64,000 bases of DNA from JAAUTS01 sp034440395 (GCA_034440395.1 JAWXBW010000048.1:7323-71322); one strand, 5' to 3'; positions 34,447-43,992 are shown, numbered from the stretch's first letter. Numbers and translations: made by a program. Notes: generated by a model not told the origin, from the letters alone.

Positions 34447-36318
34447 ATGAATCCATTTCAATATCCAAGAGATTCCACCCATGATGAAGCACCAAAGGAA
34501 AAGTTGTGCCTTGAAGTAAGCGATATTGCCGAATGGGTGGAATATTTGTGTGCTCAGCATGATCATTCACCTACTGAAGATAAGGTAGCCAGTTTCGGAA
34601 TCTCAAGTTCTATCAGTGATTCTATCCGTCAAATTTTTACGAACCAAGCTAGGGGTAAATCTCACCAACACCTGAGCGCAGAACATTTAGATGACACAAT
34701 AGACACGACTGCAGATGATATCTACTTCTTAGGAGCAACCTTCTATGAATTAATATCAGGGGAGGCTCCATACAGAACGGGAGACGAATGTAACGATTCA
34801 GAAAAGTTACATCCTGAGTCGATGACGAAACGGCGTCAGCTACTCGGCCTAGTGGGAGAAGAGATACCTCAGGAATGGGAGGAAACGATTTTAGCCTGTT
34901 TGGATAGCGATCCTAGCAAACGTCCGCAAAGTGCCAATGAAGTTACCGTGCGGCTAAAATTGAATACTCAAATAATCAAAAAAGCAGCAACCTCCATTAA
35001 AAAGGCCGCCAACAAAAAACAGCTTTTAATAAGGATATTTATTATCACAGGTGTGCTCCTCTTACTTCTAGCTACTTACGGAACTTGGTATGGACTTAAC
35101 GTCATCGTAGAAAAATATCAGATTGAGGAGCAGGCAAAACTTGATGCGGAAAAAAAGAAAATAGAAGAGAAGGCTAATGAGGAGGCACAAGCAAAGGCGG
35201 CTAAAGAGGAAGCTGAGAGGTTTCGATTAGAGGCTGAGAAGGCTGGGTTGGCGGAAGCAGAAAAAGTGAGGCTGGAGGCTGAGCGTTTGGCGAATGCGAA
35301 AGGCACGCTTACGGTAAGGACGGCACCTAGTGAAGTTACGGTGAAACTGGGGGTGGAGAATTTACCACTAACCTCGGCGGATCTTAAGGCACTTAAAATC
35401 GGCACGTATCAAGTCACTTTGAGCCTAGAAGGCTATGAACCCGTCGTGCGAGAAGTTAAAATAATGGAGAACGAAACAACCGATTTGGGAATGATTAAGT
35501 TAATAAGGCAGACGGGTAGTGTTGCCTTGACTAGTGTTCCTTCAGGTGCCGCAGTGTTTAGTAATGAGCGGGAAATTGGAAAAACACCTCTTATTATGAA
35601 AGATGTCCCTACTGGGTCAGTAAGCTATCAACTTACGTTCAAAGGGTATGAAGTAACTTTATCCAATTTAATCGTAAAGTCCAAGCAACAAAAGAATTTA
35701 GAAGTTAAGTTAGAAAAACTAAATAATCCCGTTCGGGGGCAAAATTTTACAGCCGGCAACGGGATGAAGATGAATTGGGTGGCTCCCCTAAAAATATGGG
35801 TAGGGGTATATGAGGTAACACAGGAAGAATATAAGATGGTGATGGGAGTGAACCCGAGTGAATTTCAAGGCACTAGAAAGCCTGTGGAGAAGGTAAATTG
35901 GAATGAAGCGCAGGACTTTTGTTTGAAATTAACGAATGCAGATAGAGCTTCGGGATTACTTCCGGAGTCGATGAAATATCAGCTCCCCACTGAGCGACAG
36001 TGGGAACTCTTTGTGGCAGACACTAGGCTAAGAGATGCAGTGACCACAGAAACAAGAGAGCGCACCACGACGGAGAATGTAGGCAGCCTAGGAAACAATC
36101 AATATGGTTTATATGATTTGCGAGGTAATGTTTCAGAATGGTGTGAAGATATCTATAAACCCTCTGAAAACTGGCGAACCTTACGAGGTGCTTCTTGGAA
36201 TAACAGCAACCCCACTCAGTTAGATTTATCTTATCGCTTTTTTAGTGAACCGAATGAACGCAGCTATGATGTAGGTTTTCGTGTAGTGATGTCAACGGGG
36301 TCAGCCGCTGAAAATTGA
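34447..36318 (+). CDS. degenerate protein kinase C-lobe / TM / PEGA x2 / formylglycine-generating-enzyme-like protein
   Basis: A 623-residue protein. Residues about 40-180 match only the second half of a bacterial Ser/Thr kinase: VASFGISSSISDSI stands where DFG is expected (Ser49 for Asp), and HLSAEHLDDT, DDIYFLGATFYELISGEAPY and ACLDSDPSKRPQSANEV give subdomains VIII-XI. The N-lobe, Walker-type Lys and HRD are absent, so it cannot be an active kinase. One TM helix lies at about 192-221, then an Ala/Glu coiled coil (224-285), two PEGA repeats (GTYQVTLSLEGYEPVVREV; GSVSYQLTFKGYEV) and an FGE/SUMF1 domain (VGVYEVTQEEYKMVMGVNPS, PVEKVNWNEAQDFC, YGLYDLRGNVSEWCEDIY, GFRVVM). Confidence 0.85.
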   Translation: MNPFQYPRDSTHDEAPKEKLCLEVSDIAEWVEYLCAQHDHSPTEDKVASFGISSSISDSIRQIFTNQARGKSHQHLSAEHLDDTIDTTADDIYFLGATFYELISGEAPYRTGDECNDSEKLHPESMTKRRQLLGLVGEEIPQEWEETILACLDSDPSKRPQSANEVTVRLKLNTQIIKKAATSIKKAANKKQLLIRIFIITGVLLLLLATYGTWYGLNVIVEKYQIEEQAKLDAEKKKIEEKANEEAQAKAAKEEAERFRLEAEKAGLAEAEKVRLEAERLANAKGTLTVRTAPSEVTVKLGVENLPLTSADLKALKIGTYQVTLSLEGYEPVVREVKIMENETTDLGMIKLIRQTGSVALTSVPSGAAVFSNEREIGKTPLIMKDVPTGSVSYQLTFKGYEVTLSNLIVKSKQQKNLEVKLEKLNNPVRGQNFTAGNGMKMNWVAPLKIWVGVYEVTQEEYKMVMGVNPSEFQGTRKPVEKVNWNEAQDFCLKLTNADRASGLLPESMKYQLPTERQWELFVADTRLRDAVTTETRERTTTENVGSLGNNQYGLYDLRGNVSEWCEDIYKPSENWRTLRGASWNNSNPTQLDLSYRFFSEPNERSYDVGFRVVMSTGSAAEN

Positions 36319-36409
36319 ATGAGCGAGATGAAGCGTAGTAATTATTTTTGTATCACCTTTATTTTTCATCTGAACCTATCCCTCTCCTTTCGAGAATTCT
36401 CAGGATACT

Positions 36410-37468
36410 TCAGAGAGATTTTTGAGCCCAGCGTAATTTAGCGGAACTGGATCGGGGATTAAGCTGGCATTCCTGAGGACTTGGGCGGATCACATCGGAG
36501 ATTTTACAATAGAGGCTTTCTTGGAGGCCGCTTTGGAAGGCTTTCTTGACGCGCCTATCTTCACCAGAATGGAAGGTGAGAATGGCAACTTTACCCGAGG
36601 GTTTTAAGCATTCAGGGAGGTGCTTGAGCAGGGTGTCGAGGGCTTGGAATTCATTATTAACGTGAATGCGGAGTGTTTGAAAAGTTCGGCGAATGGAGAG
36701 AGTTACGTCAGATTCATCCAAGAAGCGCAGGGTTTGCTTAAGTAATATGCTTAATTCCGTAGTGGTGGTAAAGGTGCGGCCTGCGGTGTGTTGAGCAATG
36801 AGGGAGGCGTGTTCTTCATCGGCGTTATCAATGAGGAGTTGGGTTAAGTCAGCCACGTTGCAGTTTTGTAAAAACTGGGAAGCAGAAATTCCTTTCTCGG
36901 GGTTCATCCGCATATCGAGAGGGCCGTGGTGTTTGACGGAAAAGCCCCGTTCGGGTTGATCTAGTTGCATGGATGACACACCTAAGTCGGCCAAAATTCC
37001 ATCTACCCCTCCTAAGCCTTCCAGAGCTAAGGCGCGTTTTATTCCAGCAAAGTTACTGCGTTGTGTGCGGAAGGTTTCTGCGTTGAAGCCGAGTGAGCGT
37101 AGGCGAGTTTCTGTTTTAGGTTGTTCTATAGGATCAACGTCTAGCCCGATTAAGAGGCCATTGGGCTGAATTCTAGCTAAAAGTTCTCGGGCGTGACCGC
37201 CGTAGCCTAGGGTGCAATCAAGGAAGGTTTGACTAGGATGCGGATCGAAAATTTCTAAAATTTCGGCCAGCATGACGGGGAGGTGCGAGCCAGCGGGGGT
37301 TTTACCAGAAGCGATTACTTTGGCGATAGTTTCGGGGTGAAGCTCAGGTTGGTGCTCTTTATATTTTTGATCATAGCGGCGAGGGTTTTTACCGCTGTAA
37401 CGGGTACGACGTCGGTGAGGCGTGGGTGGCGTGGGAGACTCGTTCTGGGGTGGGGATGAGTCGTTCAC
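36410..37468 (-). CDS. rsmH: 16S rRNA m4C1402 methyltransferase RsmH (MraW)
   Basis: Methylates C1402 of 16S rRNA. HLPVMLAEILEIFDPHPSQT opens the conserved domain, followed by SAM motif I FLDCTLGYGGHARELLARI, DGILADLGVSSMQLDQPERGF, LDMRMNPEKGISA and the C-terminal AILTFHSGEDRRVKKAF. The first 70 residues are an unusual Pro/Arg-rich basic extension. Its GTG start overlaps the stop of the MazG-like gene by 4 bp (GTGA). In most bacteria rsmH heads the dcw cluster; here it is separated from division genes. Confidence 0.96.
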   Translation of the reverse strand: MNDSSPPQNESPTPPTPHRRRTRYSGKNPRRYDQKYKEHQPELHPETIAKVIASGKTPAGSHLPVMLAEILEIFDPHPSQTFLDCTLGYGGHARELLARIQPNGLLIGLDVDPIEQPKTETRLRSLGFNAETFRTQRSNFAGIKRALALEGLGGVDGILADLGVSSMQLDQPERGFSVKHHGPLDMRMNPEKGISASQFLQNCNVADLTQLLIDNADEEHASLIAQHTAGRTFTTTTELSILLKQTLRFLDESDVTLSIRRTFQTLRIHVNNEFQALDTLLKHLPECLKPSGKVAILTFHSGEDRRVKKAFQSGLQESLYCKISDVIRPSPQECQLNPRSSSAKLRWAQKSL

Positions 37469-37812
37469 AGTTGGTTGTATTTTTTATTATTACCTTTGGC
37501 TTTTTCAACTGAGTAGCGTAGGTCGTTCTGCGCCAGCTTAGCTTCCACGGCGGCACTGAGATCTATTTCGCAATTGGCGGCCATTTCAAAGAGGAGGATG
37601 GCGATGTCAGCCATTTCGGAAGCGATTTCTGTTTTGTGGGTTTGAACGCGTTGGTCGGACTGACTAGAGTCTTGCCAGACGAAGTGTTGCAAAAGCTCGG
37701 AGGCTTCTACAGAGATAGCTAGAGCCATTTCCTTGGGTCCATGATAAGGCTTCCAATCTCGGGCATCACGGAAAACTAGTATTTTTGAGGTGAGTTCTGT
37801 GATAGAGGTCAT
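37465..37812 (-). CDS. MazG-like nucleotide pyrophosphohydrolase
   Basis: A 115-residue all-helical protein of the MazG/RS21-C6 (dCTPase) type. RDARDWKPYHGPKEMALAIS, EASELLQHFVW (the ExxE metal motif) and SEMADIAILLFEMAANCEID with ExxD complete the Mg site. YSVEKAKGNNKKYNQL is the typical end. Family members cleave (d)NTPs such as dCTP or modified nucleotides to keep the pool clean. It is co-transcribed with rsmH, whose start overlaps its stop. Confidence 0.9.
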   Translation of the reverse strand: MTSITELTSKILVFRDARDWKPYHGPKEMALAISVEASELLQHFVWQDSSQSDQRVQTHKTEIASEMADIAILLFEMAANCEIDLSAAVEAKLAQNDLRYSVEKAKGNNKKYNQL

Positions 37813-37975
37813 GGGGTATATTAAAGAGTGTGCTTAGAAGATTGAAAACTTATAAAATCGGTTGTCGTTTGAAGCTGTTAAAATATTTAAAAATCATCTT
37901 TAACTTTACAAGGGATCGCTAGTATTGACGAAACAACACATGAGCAATCTTTTTATTAATGGTATCGCGTAGTTT

Positions 37976-40453
37976 ATGAACAATAGGTGGAAAGCTTTTA
38001 GATCACTGGTTTTATTAGTTATACTAAGCCTAAGTTCTTCTTTGACTGAGGCGCAAACTGATTTAACTCAGGAAGAAAGGGCTTATCTTCAAGCAAATCC
38101 TATCCTTACTTTTGTTAGTGGAAATAATCAACCACCGCTTATCTTTTTTGATGAGAACGGCCTCGGCCAAGGCGTCTATGTTGATGTTATTAGATGGATG
38201 AGTCAGGAGATTGGATTTACCCCAAAGTTCATTTACCGTAACCACAGCAAGGTGCCAGAGTCACTGAAAAATGGTGAGGCAGATGTCTTTATGACGTCAA
38301 CATCTAGCAAAGAGGGTGTGTCAGAGTATAGTTTTTCTTCTTTAGTAATGGAAGTGCCGAACTACATTTTCGTTTCGACTCAAACAGATAGCATCAAGAC
38401 ATTTGAAGATTTGAAACAGAAGATTGTTGCCGTGCCAAGGGGCAGCGAGGCTGAGGGTTTTCTGAAAAGAAGTATCCTGCCACTTAGAATTTACTATACC
38501 GCAGACTTTCCTACTGCCCTTAGAGCCGTAGTTGATGGTAAAGCAGACGCCTTGATTGGAGACATGGGACTCGTCAATTATACATTAAATAATTTAAAAT
38601 TAAATGGAAGATTGAAGGCTAATGATCGACCCGTTTACACCAGCAAGCTTTTTCTAGCCACAGCTAAGGATGACCTCCTGCTTTTAGGGTTGTTAAATAA
38701 AGGCGTGCTCTTAGCAAAGAATTCTAAGGTGATGGAAAAACTCAAAGTTAAGTGGCAGCCTGTTCCTCCTTCTTCAGATGGAATTCTGTGGCTGCAGTAC
38801 CGTGCGCCCATTATCTCAGTCGTTTTGTTGATTATCGTTTTATTTTTAGTCGTGGTCTTTTTTAACATGCGCCTACGTAATCTGGTGCATAGCCGGACGG
38901 CCCAAATCAAGAAAAGTGAGATAGCGTATCGCAGTCTCACTGAGAACTCGACGGACTTAGTACTAAGGCATGATGCGCGTTATAAGATTCGCTATATTAA
39001 TCTAGCCGTCGCTCGTTTCGTTGATAAAAGAATTCGTGAGTTGCAGGACGTAACTCTAGTCGAAGCAGGGTTCCCTCCTGAAGTTTGCCGACAATGGGAA
39101 GAGCGTATTGGCGAGGTTTTTGTTTCAGGAATAAGCTCAACTATGCTTCTGCACGGCACAACAAATGGTGTGCCATGGTGGTTAGATTGTCGCTTAATTC
39201 CTGAATTCGCTATGGCGCAACAGGTTGAGACGGTTCTTAGTACATGTCGCGATATTACAGAAAGCAAGAAAGCTGAAACCGAGAGGCGCACGCTAGAGCT
39301 GCAAATGCAGCAGGCGCAAAAGCTAGAGAGTTTGGGCGTGATGGCAGGCGGTATAGCCCATGACTTTAATAACCTCTTGGCTACTATCCGTGGAAATGTA
39401 GAGCTTGCCTTACTGGATGAAAATCTTAACGACTCTCAGCGTCAACATCTAGTCTCCATTGACGAGACAACACAACAAGCCTCCAACCTTTGCTCACAAA
39501 TGCTTGCCTACACTGGTAAAGCCCAATTTGCCGCGGAGTTGATCGATCTAAATGCACTGGTCATCGGAATGAAGCAACTTTTAAAAGTTTCCCTTGCCAA
39601 GAAGGCCAGCATTAAACTTAACCTTATTGAAAATCTGCCTTTGATTCAAGGTAACCCGACGCAGATCCAACAAATTCTGATGAATCTAGTTTTGAATGCT
39701 GCTGAATCTACTGGGAACACAGTGGGCACCATCATTATCGAAACCGAAGCTAAGGAAATAGATGAACAGGCTGCACGGGAAAAAGTAACTCCATTGAAAC
39801 CTACTTCGGGAAACTATGTTTACCTCAAGGTGTCGGATAATGGTTCAGGTATGAACGCAGAAACGTTAGCACGAATTTTCGATCCTTTTTTTACGACCAA
39901 ATTTACGGGTCGTGGCTTAGGTTTAGCTGCTGTTTTGGGCATTATTAAAAGTCACAACGGCTTTATGCATGTGACCAGCGAGTTGGGTGTGGGTTCCGTC
40001 TTCACGATCTGGTTTCCCGTTGTAGAAGGTGAACATAAAATCCTCCCTCAACCTATGCCAAAGAGCTTGCCAGCGTGGAAAGGCACAGGAACTGTTCTTT
40101 TGGCGGAGGACGACTTATTCGTTCAAAACGTAATTTCTAAATTACTAGTTAAGGCGGGTTTTCAAGTTATCATGGCAAGTAATGGGCAAGAGGCCCTAGA
40201 CCTTTTTGTAGCACATGAAGGAAAGTTTTCTGCTGTTCTCCTAGACCTAACCATGCCCGTTATGGATGGGGTCACTGCTATGCGAAAAATGAAGGAGCTA
40301 AACCCTAAGGCTAAAATTATTATTTCTAGCGGTTATCACGCCATGGAAGCGGAAGCCATGCTAGACTTTAATGAACGACCTACCGCCTTCTTACAAAAAC
40401 CCTATTCCTACACACAATTGATTGATGTACTAAAAGTAGCATCTGAAAGTTAA
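37976..40453 (+). CDS. hybrid sensor histidine kinase with periplasmic solute-binding (SBP_bac_3), PAS, HisKA, HATPase and receiver domains
   Basis: An 825-residue kinase. A signal peptide precedes an SBP_bac_3 amino-acid-binding-like domain (about 30-262; FVSGNNQPPLIFFDENGLGQ, DVFMTSTSSKEGVSEYSFSS), then one TM helix (~275-297), a PAS domain (TENSTDLVLRHDARYKIRYI) and the H-box LGVMAGGIAHDFNNLLATIR with His at about 462. The ATPase region has LMNLVLNAAEST, DNGSGMNAET and GRGLGLAAVLGIIKSH. The receiver starts LLAEDDLFVQNVI with Asp in VLLDLTMPVMDG. It senses a small solute outside the inner membrane. No DNA-binding partner adjoins it, and pabB follows 6 bp later. Confidence 0.94.
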   Translation: MNNRWKAFRSLVLLVILSLSSSLTEAQTDLTQEERAYLQANPILTFVSGNNQPPLIFFDENGLGQGVYVDVIRWMSQEIGFTPKFIYRNHSKVPESLKNGEADVFMTSTSSKEGVSEYSFSSLVMEVPNYIFVSTQTDSIKTFEDLKQKIVAVPRGSEAEGFLKRSILPLRIYYTADFPTALRAVVDGKADALIGDMGLVNYTLNNLKLNGRLKANDRPVYTSKLFLATAKDDLLLLGLLNKGVLLAKNSKVMEKLKVKWQPVPPSSDGILWLQYRAPIISVVLLIIVLFLVVVFFNMRLRNLVHSRTAQIKKSEIAYRSLTENSTDLVLRHDARYKIRYINLAVARFVDKRIRELQDVTLVEAGFPPEVCRQWEERIGEVFVSGISSTMLLHGTTNGVPWWLDCRLIPEFAMAQQVETVLSTCRDITESKKAETERRTLELQMQQAQKLESLGVMAGGIAHDFNNLLATIRGNVELALLDENLNDSQRQHLVSIDETTQQASNLCSQMLAYTGKAQFAAELIDLNALVIGMKQLLKVSLAKKASIKLNLIENLPLIQGNPTQIQQILMNLVLNAAESTGNTVGTIIIETEAKEIDEQAAREKVTPLKPTSGNYVYLKVSDNGSGMNAETLARIFDPFFTTKFTGRGLGLAAVLGIIKSHNGFMHVTSELGVGSVFTIWFPVVEGEHKILPQPMPKSLPAWKGTGTVLLAEDDLFVQNVISKLLVKAGFQVIMASNGQEALDLFVAHEGKFSAVLLDLTMPVMDGVTAMRKMKELNPKAKIIISSGYHAMEAEAMLDFNERPTAFLQKPYSYTQLIDVLKVASES

Positions 40454-40459
40454 GTCTCC

Positions 40460-41644
40460 GTGAAAGCCTTCCCTTTACATACGGTTGAAGCACTAATCCA
40501 TCGCCCTAACGGGGCAGGTGGTTTCTATGCGTTCACGAATTCCGTCGAAGAAATTTCTGGAACTTCAGCCGATTGGAATTTGTTGGAAAACAAATTAAGA
40601 GATTATCAGGTAGTAGGCTGTGACCAACTTCATCCCCCCGGCGCTGCTGTGGGCTACTTCACTTACGAGGGAAGTTTTCATTTTCGTTTCTACACGCACG
40701 TAGAAGTTCTTTCCGCAGACGCCGTTTATATTCCCACGGAAGAATTGCAAGGCGGTGCCAGCGCTTCTCCTCATGAGTGGACTACATCACACGAGAGGGA
40801 ACCTTATGGAATTATGGTGGAGGCAGCGCAGGAGTTTATCCGCGAAGGAAATATTTATCAGGTAAATTTAGCAAGAAGCTTTTCAACCCAAGTAAGAAAG
40901 TGGAATGGTTTAGATTTTTTTAAAGCACTCTGGCACCTAACTAAAGCACCTTACGCAGGTTTTCTGAAATTTAGTGATAGAGAATTAATCGCTGCGTCGC
41001 CAGAGCTTTTCATAGGAATCCAAGGCCGAGAAATCACTACACAACCGATCAAGGGAACCCGACCTCGTGGATCCACCGTGATGGAGGATAGGCAAAACGC
41101 CTTGGAACTAGCGACTAATACGAAAGAAGTAGCTGAGCTCGTTATGATTACGGATTTGGAGCGCAATGATCTTGGAGCCATTTCTGAATATGGCACGGTG
41201 GAGGTTAAGGAACTCGTCCGCTGCCGAGCTTATTCCCATGTCTTTCACCTCGTATCCACCATCACCTCACGCTTACGCAAAGAAATTTCTCCATTACAGG
41301 CCGTGCATCGTTGTTTCCCTGGCGGATCCATAACTGGCGCACCGAAAAAGAAGGCGATGGAAGTGATCCAACAACTTGAAGCGGAGGAGCGGGGAAGTTA
41401 TACTGGCGCTTTTGGTTATTTTGGTTTCGATGGCTCAGTCCAGCTAGGAATGACCATCCGCACCTGTGAACGTAAGGGTGAGCATCTTTCCTTTCGGGTA
41501 GGCAGTGGCATTACGATTGACTCTGATCCCGTGAAAGAATTTGAGGAGACTAACCATAAAGCTAAAGCCATGAAAGATGCTTATGCTCTCTATTTGAGCG
41601 CGCAGAAGTTACACCTAAGCAAAGGTGAACCCATCCATTCATGA
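40460..41644 (+). CDS. pabB: aminodeoxychorismate synthase component I
   Basis: PabB aminates chorismate to aminodeoxychorismate for folate. The chorismate-binding domain shows IREGNIYQVNLARSF, the lysine-containing TTQPIKGTRPRGST (the PIKGT that separates PabB from the PIAGT of TrpE), DLERNDLGAI, SHVFHLVSTI and FPGGSITGAPKKKAMEVI. Length 394 is that of the chorismate domain without a fused amidotransferase; no pabA is adjacent. The GTG start follows the hybrid kinase after 6 bp, and pabC overlaps its end by 4 bp. Confidence 0.93.
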   Translation: MKAFPLHTVEALIHRPNGAGGFYAFTNSVEEISGTSADWNLLENKLRDYQVVGCDQLHPPGAAVGYFTYEGSFHFRFYTHVEVLSADAVYIPTEELQGGASASPHEWTTSHEREPYGIMVEAAQEFIREGNIYQVNLARSFSTQVRKWNGLDFFKALWHLTKAPYAGFLKFSDRELIAASPELFIGIQGREITTQPIKGTRPRGSTVMEDRQNALELATNTKEVAELVMITDLERNDLGAISEYGTVEVKELVRCRAYSHVFHLVSTITSRLRKEISPLQAVHRCFPGGSITGAPKKKAMEVIQQLEAEERGSYTGAFGYFGFDGSVQLGMTIRTCERKGEHLSFRVGSGITIDSDPVKEFEETNHKAKAMKDAYALYLSAQKLHLSKGEPIHS

Positions 41645-42375
41645 GTGTGTCTACAGTTAGCGTAGAGGATCAGGGGTTTCGCTGGGGCTTGGGTGTTTTT
41701 GAAAGTCTGCGTGTAAAGAAAGGGGTGGCTCTTTTTCATCAGATGCATTTAGAAAATATCACCGAAGCGGCTGATGCTCTAGGCTTACCCATGCCTGAAG
41801 TAGAGCTTTGGAAAAAAGCACCCGAGGGAGAGGGTGTTTGGCGTTGGTATCTTACTCCGCAAGCACAACTCACCTCATGGGAAGCGGGCGAGCCTGTCTT
41901 GCCTGAATCTTATTCTTTAAGTCTTTCCCCCTTCATCGTTCAGCGTGCCAGTTGGGAAGCGCGGTATAAGACACTTTCGTATTTATTAAGATACCAAGCT
42001 AGGAAGGAAGTCGGCACGGATGAGGCTGTTTTACTAAACGAAAATGGGGTATTAGCTTCTGCCAGCATGGCGAATCTGTTTTGGGTAAAAGATGGGTGTC
42101 TCAACACGCCTTCGTTAGAGTGCGGATGTAGGGAGGGTGTGCTGCGTCGTTGGATTGAAGAAAGTTGGGCTGGGAAATTTTATGAAGGAGCCTTTTTTCC
42201 TGCTGACCTGCTGGAGGCTGATGAAGTGTTCGTAACCAATAGTCGAATAGGGGTCATGCCAATTTCAACTTATGGCGGTCGAATATTGGAACTAGGTTCC
42301 GTCACGAAAGAACTACAGGCTCAACATCAAGAAACTGTCATGCGTGAGCTGGGAGTGAAGAAGAAGGAGTTGTGA
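41641..42375 (+). CDS. pabC: aminodeoxychorismate lyase-like class IV aminotransferase
   Basis: A 244-residue PLP enzyme of fold type IV. DQGFRWGLGVFESLRVKKGV is the opening of PabC/branched-chain aminotransferases, KTLSYLLRYQARKEVG contains the PLP Lys, and DEAVLLNENGVLASASMANLFW and ADEVFVTNSRIGVMPIST follow. Coupling to pabB by a 4-bp overlap supports a lyase step that gives p-aminobenzoate rather than an amino-acid transaminase. It is slightly shorter than E. coli PabC (269). The end lies 7 bp from the convergent rph. Confidence 0.88.
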   Translation: MSVSTVSVEDQGFRWGLGVFESLRVKKGVALFHQMHLENITEAADALGLPMPEVELWKKAPEGEGVWRWYLTPQAQLTSWEAGEPVLPESYSLSLSPFIVQRASWEARYKTLSYLLRYQARKEVGTDEAVLLNENGVLASASMANLFWVKDGCLNTPSLECGCREGVLRRWIEESWAGKFYEGAFFPADLLEADEVFVTNSRIGVMPISTYGGRILELGSVTKELQAQHQETVMRELGVKKKEL

Positions 42376-42382
42376 GAAGAAG

Positions 42383-43120
42383 CTAAACAGAAACCTCAGA
42401 CCACGCTTTTTCTTGTAATTCAAAAAGTTTTTTGATTCCTTCAGCCGCTGCGGAAACAAGTTGTTGCTGTTGCTCTTGCGTGAAGGTGGCTTCTTCTCCA
42501 CTAGCCTGTAGTTCGACAAATTCACCTTTATCAGTCATCACCACATTCATATCTACAGCCGCATCACGATCTTCAATGTAACAAAGATCCGTTACGACGG
42601 AATTTTCCCAGATACCCACGCTTGTAGCGGCCACGGCACATTTAAGCGGGCTTTGCTTAAGTTTACCGTCTTTAATCAATCGGGCTACGGCCAACTTTAA
42701 AGCTAGGTAGGCACCTGTAATAGCCGTGGTTCGCGTGCCGCCATCTGCTGCTAGCACATCGCAGTCGATGCTTAAAGTGCGAGGTCCAAGCTCTTCTAAG
42801 TTAATAACCGCACGTAAAGAACGTCCGATGAGACGTTGGATTTCTGAAGAGCGACCATCAAGGCGTCCCTTCGTGATGTCGCGTTGCTTACGATCAAGTG
42901 TAGAGTAAGGCAGCATTGAATATTCCGCACTAGTCCAACCACCTGTCACGCCTTGCGCTTTCATCCAGCCTGGGACTTTCTCCTCAATCGTTGCGGCGCA
43001 GATAACCTGAGTATTCCCGCAACGTAGGAGAATAGAACCCTTAGCGTTGGGGGCAATATCCCAGACGTAGGTGAGGGGACGTAGTTGATGAAGTTCACGT
43101 TGATCAGGGCGAATAGACAT
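42383..43120 (-). CDS. rph: ribonuclease PH
   Basis: A phosphorolytic 3'-5' RNase that matures tRNA 3' ends. The RNase PH core is complete: PDQRELHQLRPLTYVWDIAP, GSILLRCGNTQVICAATIEE, LPYSTLDRKQRDITKGRLDG and GRSSEIQRLIGRSLRAVINL. SIDCDVLAADGGTRTTAITG carries the phosphate-binding and metal residues, and CYIEDRDAAVDMNVVMTDKG is near the end. Length 245 is normal. It is a single gene, convergent with pabC, and separated from the downstream ABC gene by 80 bp. Confidence 0.96.
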   Translation of the reverse strand: MSIRPDQRELHQLRPLTYVWDIAPNAKGSILLRCGNTQVICAATIEEKVPGWMKAQGVTGGWTSAEYSMLPYSTLDRKQRDITKGRLDGRSSEIQRLIGRSLRAVINLEELGPRTLSIDCDVLAADGGTRTTAITGAYLALKLAVARLIKDGKLKQSPLKCAVAATSVGIWENSVVTDLCYIEDRDAAVDMNVVMTDKGEFVELQASGEEATFTQEQQQQLVSAAAEGIKKLFELQEKAWSEVSV

Positions 43121-43200
43121 AAATTTTAATATAGAAGAGGCAAAAGAGTAGAAATGAAATAGTTAAGGTGCTTCAAGGTTGCAGGCAAGGATTTACGAAC

Positions 43201-43992
43201 TTAAAATTTAGGAACCGCATCTAACAGCTTCTTCGTATAAGAATGCTGCGGATTCGCATAGAGATTTTCGGGTTCTCCTTGTTCGACGAGTTTACCTTCC
43301 GTCATGACAAGGACTTGATCACTAATGTGTTCGATCACAGCAAGATCATGGGAAATAAATAAATACGTGAGCTTAAGTTTCTCTTGGAGATCTTGAAGTA
43401 AATTAACAATTTGTGCCTGAACAGAAACATCAAGCGCACTGACCGGTTCGTCGCAGATGATGCATTCAGGTTCGACCGCAAGAGCACGAGCAATGCCGAT
43501 TCGTTGGCGTTGGCCGCCGCTGAATTCGTGAGGGTAACGGTCAATATGCTTTGGTTCTAAGCCGACGAGGTTGAGAAGCTCAGTGATGCGTTGACGACGT
43601 TGGATCTTAGTCATCTGAGGGAAATGAATTTCAAGTGCTTCTCCTATGATCGATTCCACATTCATGCGAGGATTAAGGGAGTTGTAAGGGTCTTGAAAAA
43701 TCATCTGGATTTTTTTGCGAAAACTTAAAAAACTGCTGCGTCCTAGATGGGTTATTTCCTGACCTTGATAGTGAATGGAGCCCGCCGTGATATCAACAAG
43801 GTGAATGATACTTTTTCCGATGGTCGATTTCCCGCTCCCACTTTCACCGACGAGTCCTACTGTTGTGCCCGATTGAATTGTAAAGGAAACATCATCGACC
43901 GCTTTAATGTGATCCGTGATGCGCTGCAGCACGCCCGTATGAATGGGGAAATAAACTTTAAGATTCTGAACTGAGATAAGCGGGGTGTTCAT
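43201..43992 (-). CDS. oligopeptide-type ABC transporter ATP-binding protein (OppF/DppF)
   Basis: A 263-residue ATPase. Walker A is VGLVGESGSGKSTIGKSI, the Q-loop is IQMIFQDPYNSLNPRMNVES (NPRM is typical of OppF/DppF), the signature is FSGGQRQRIGIARAL, Walker B is CIICDEPVSALDVSVQAQI and the switch His is in YLFISHDLAVIEHI. The C-terminal peptide-transporter region is short and the protein ends near KKLLDAVPKF, where OppF proteins commonly continue. No binding protein, permease or OppD partner gene is in the window, so it is probably an orphan subunit of a system encoded elsewhere. The gpmI gene lies 19 bp upstream in transcription terms on the far side. Confidence 0.88.
   Translation of the reverse strand: MNTPLISVQNLKVYFPIHTGVLQRITDHIKAVDDVSFTIQSGTTVGLVGESGSGKSTIGKSIIHLVDITAGSIHYQGQEITHLGRSSFLSFRKKIQMIFQDPYNSLNPRMNVESIIGEALEIHFPQMTKIQRRQRITELLNLVGLEPKHIDRYPHEFSGGQRQRIGIARALAVEPECIICDEPVSALDVSVQAQIVNLLQDLQEKLKLTYLFISHDLAVIEHISDQVLVMTEGKLVEQGEPENLYANPQHSYTKKLLDAVPKF

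Noticed and set aside
34447..34720. N-terminal region as an active kinase
   Set aside because: DFG is SFG and there is neither HRD nor the N-lobe, so only a non-catalytic remnant can be claimed.
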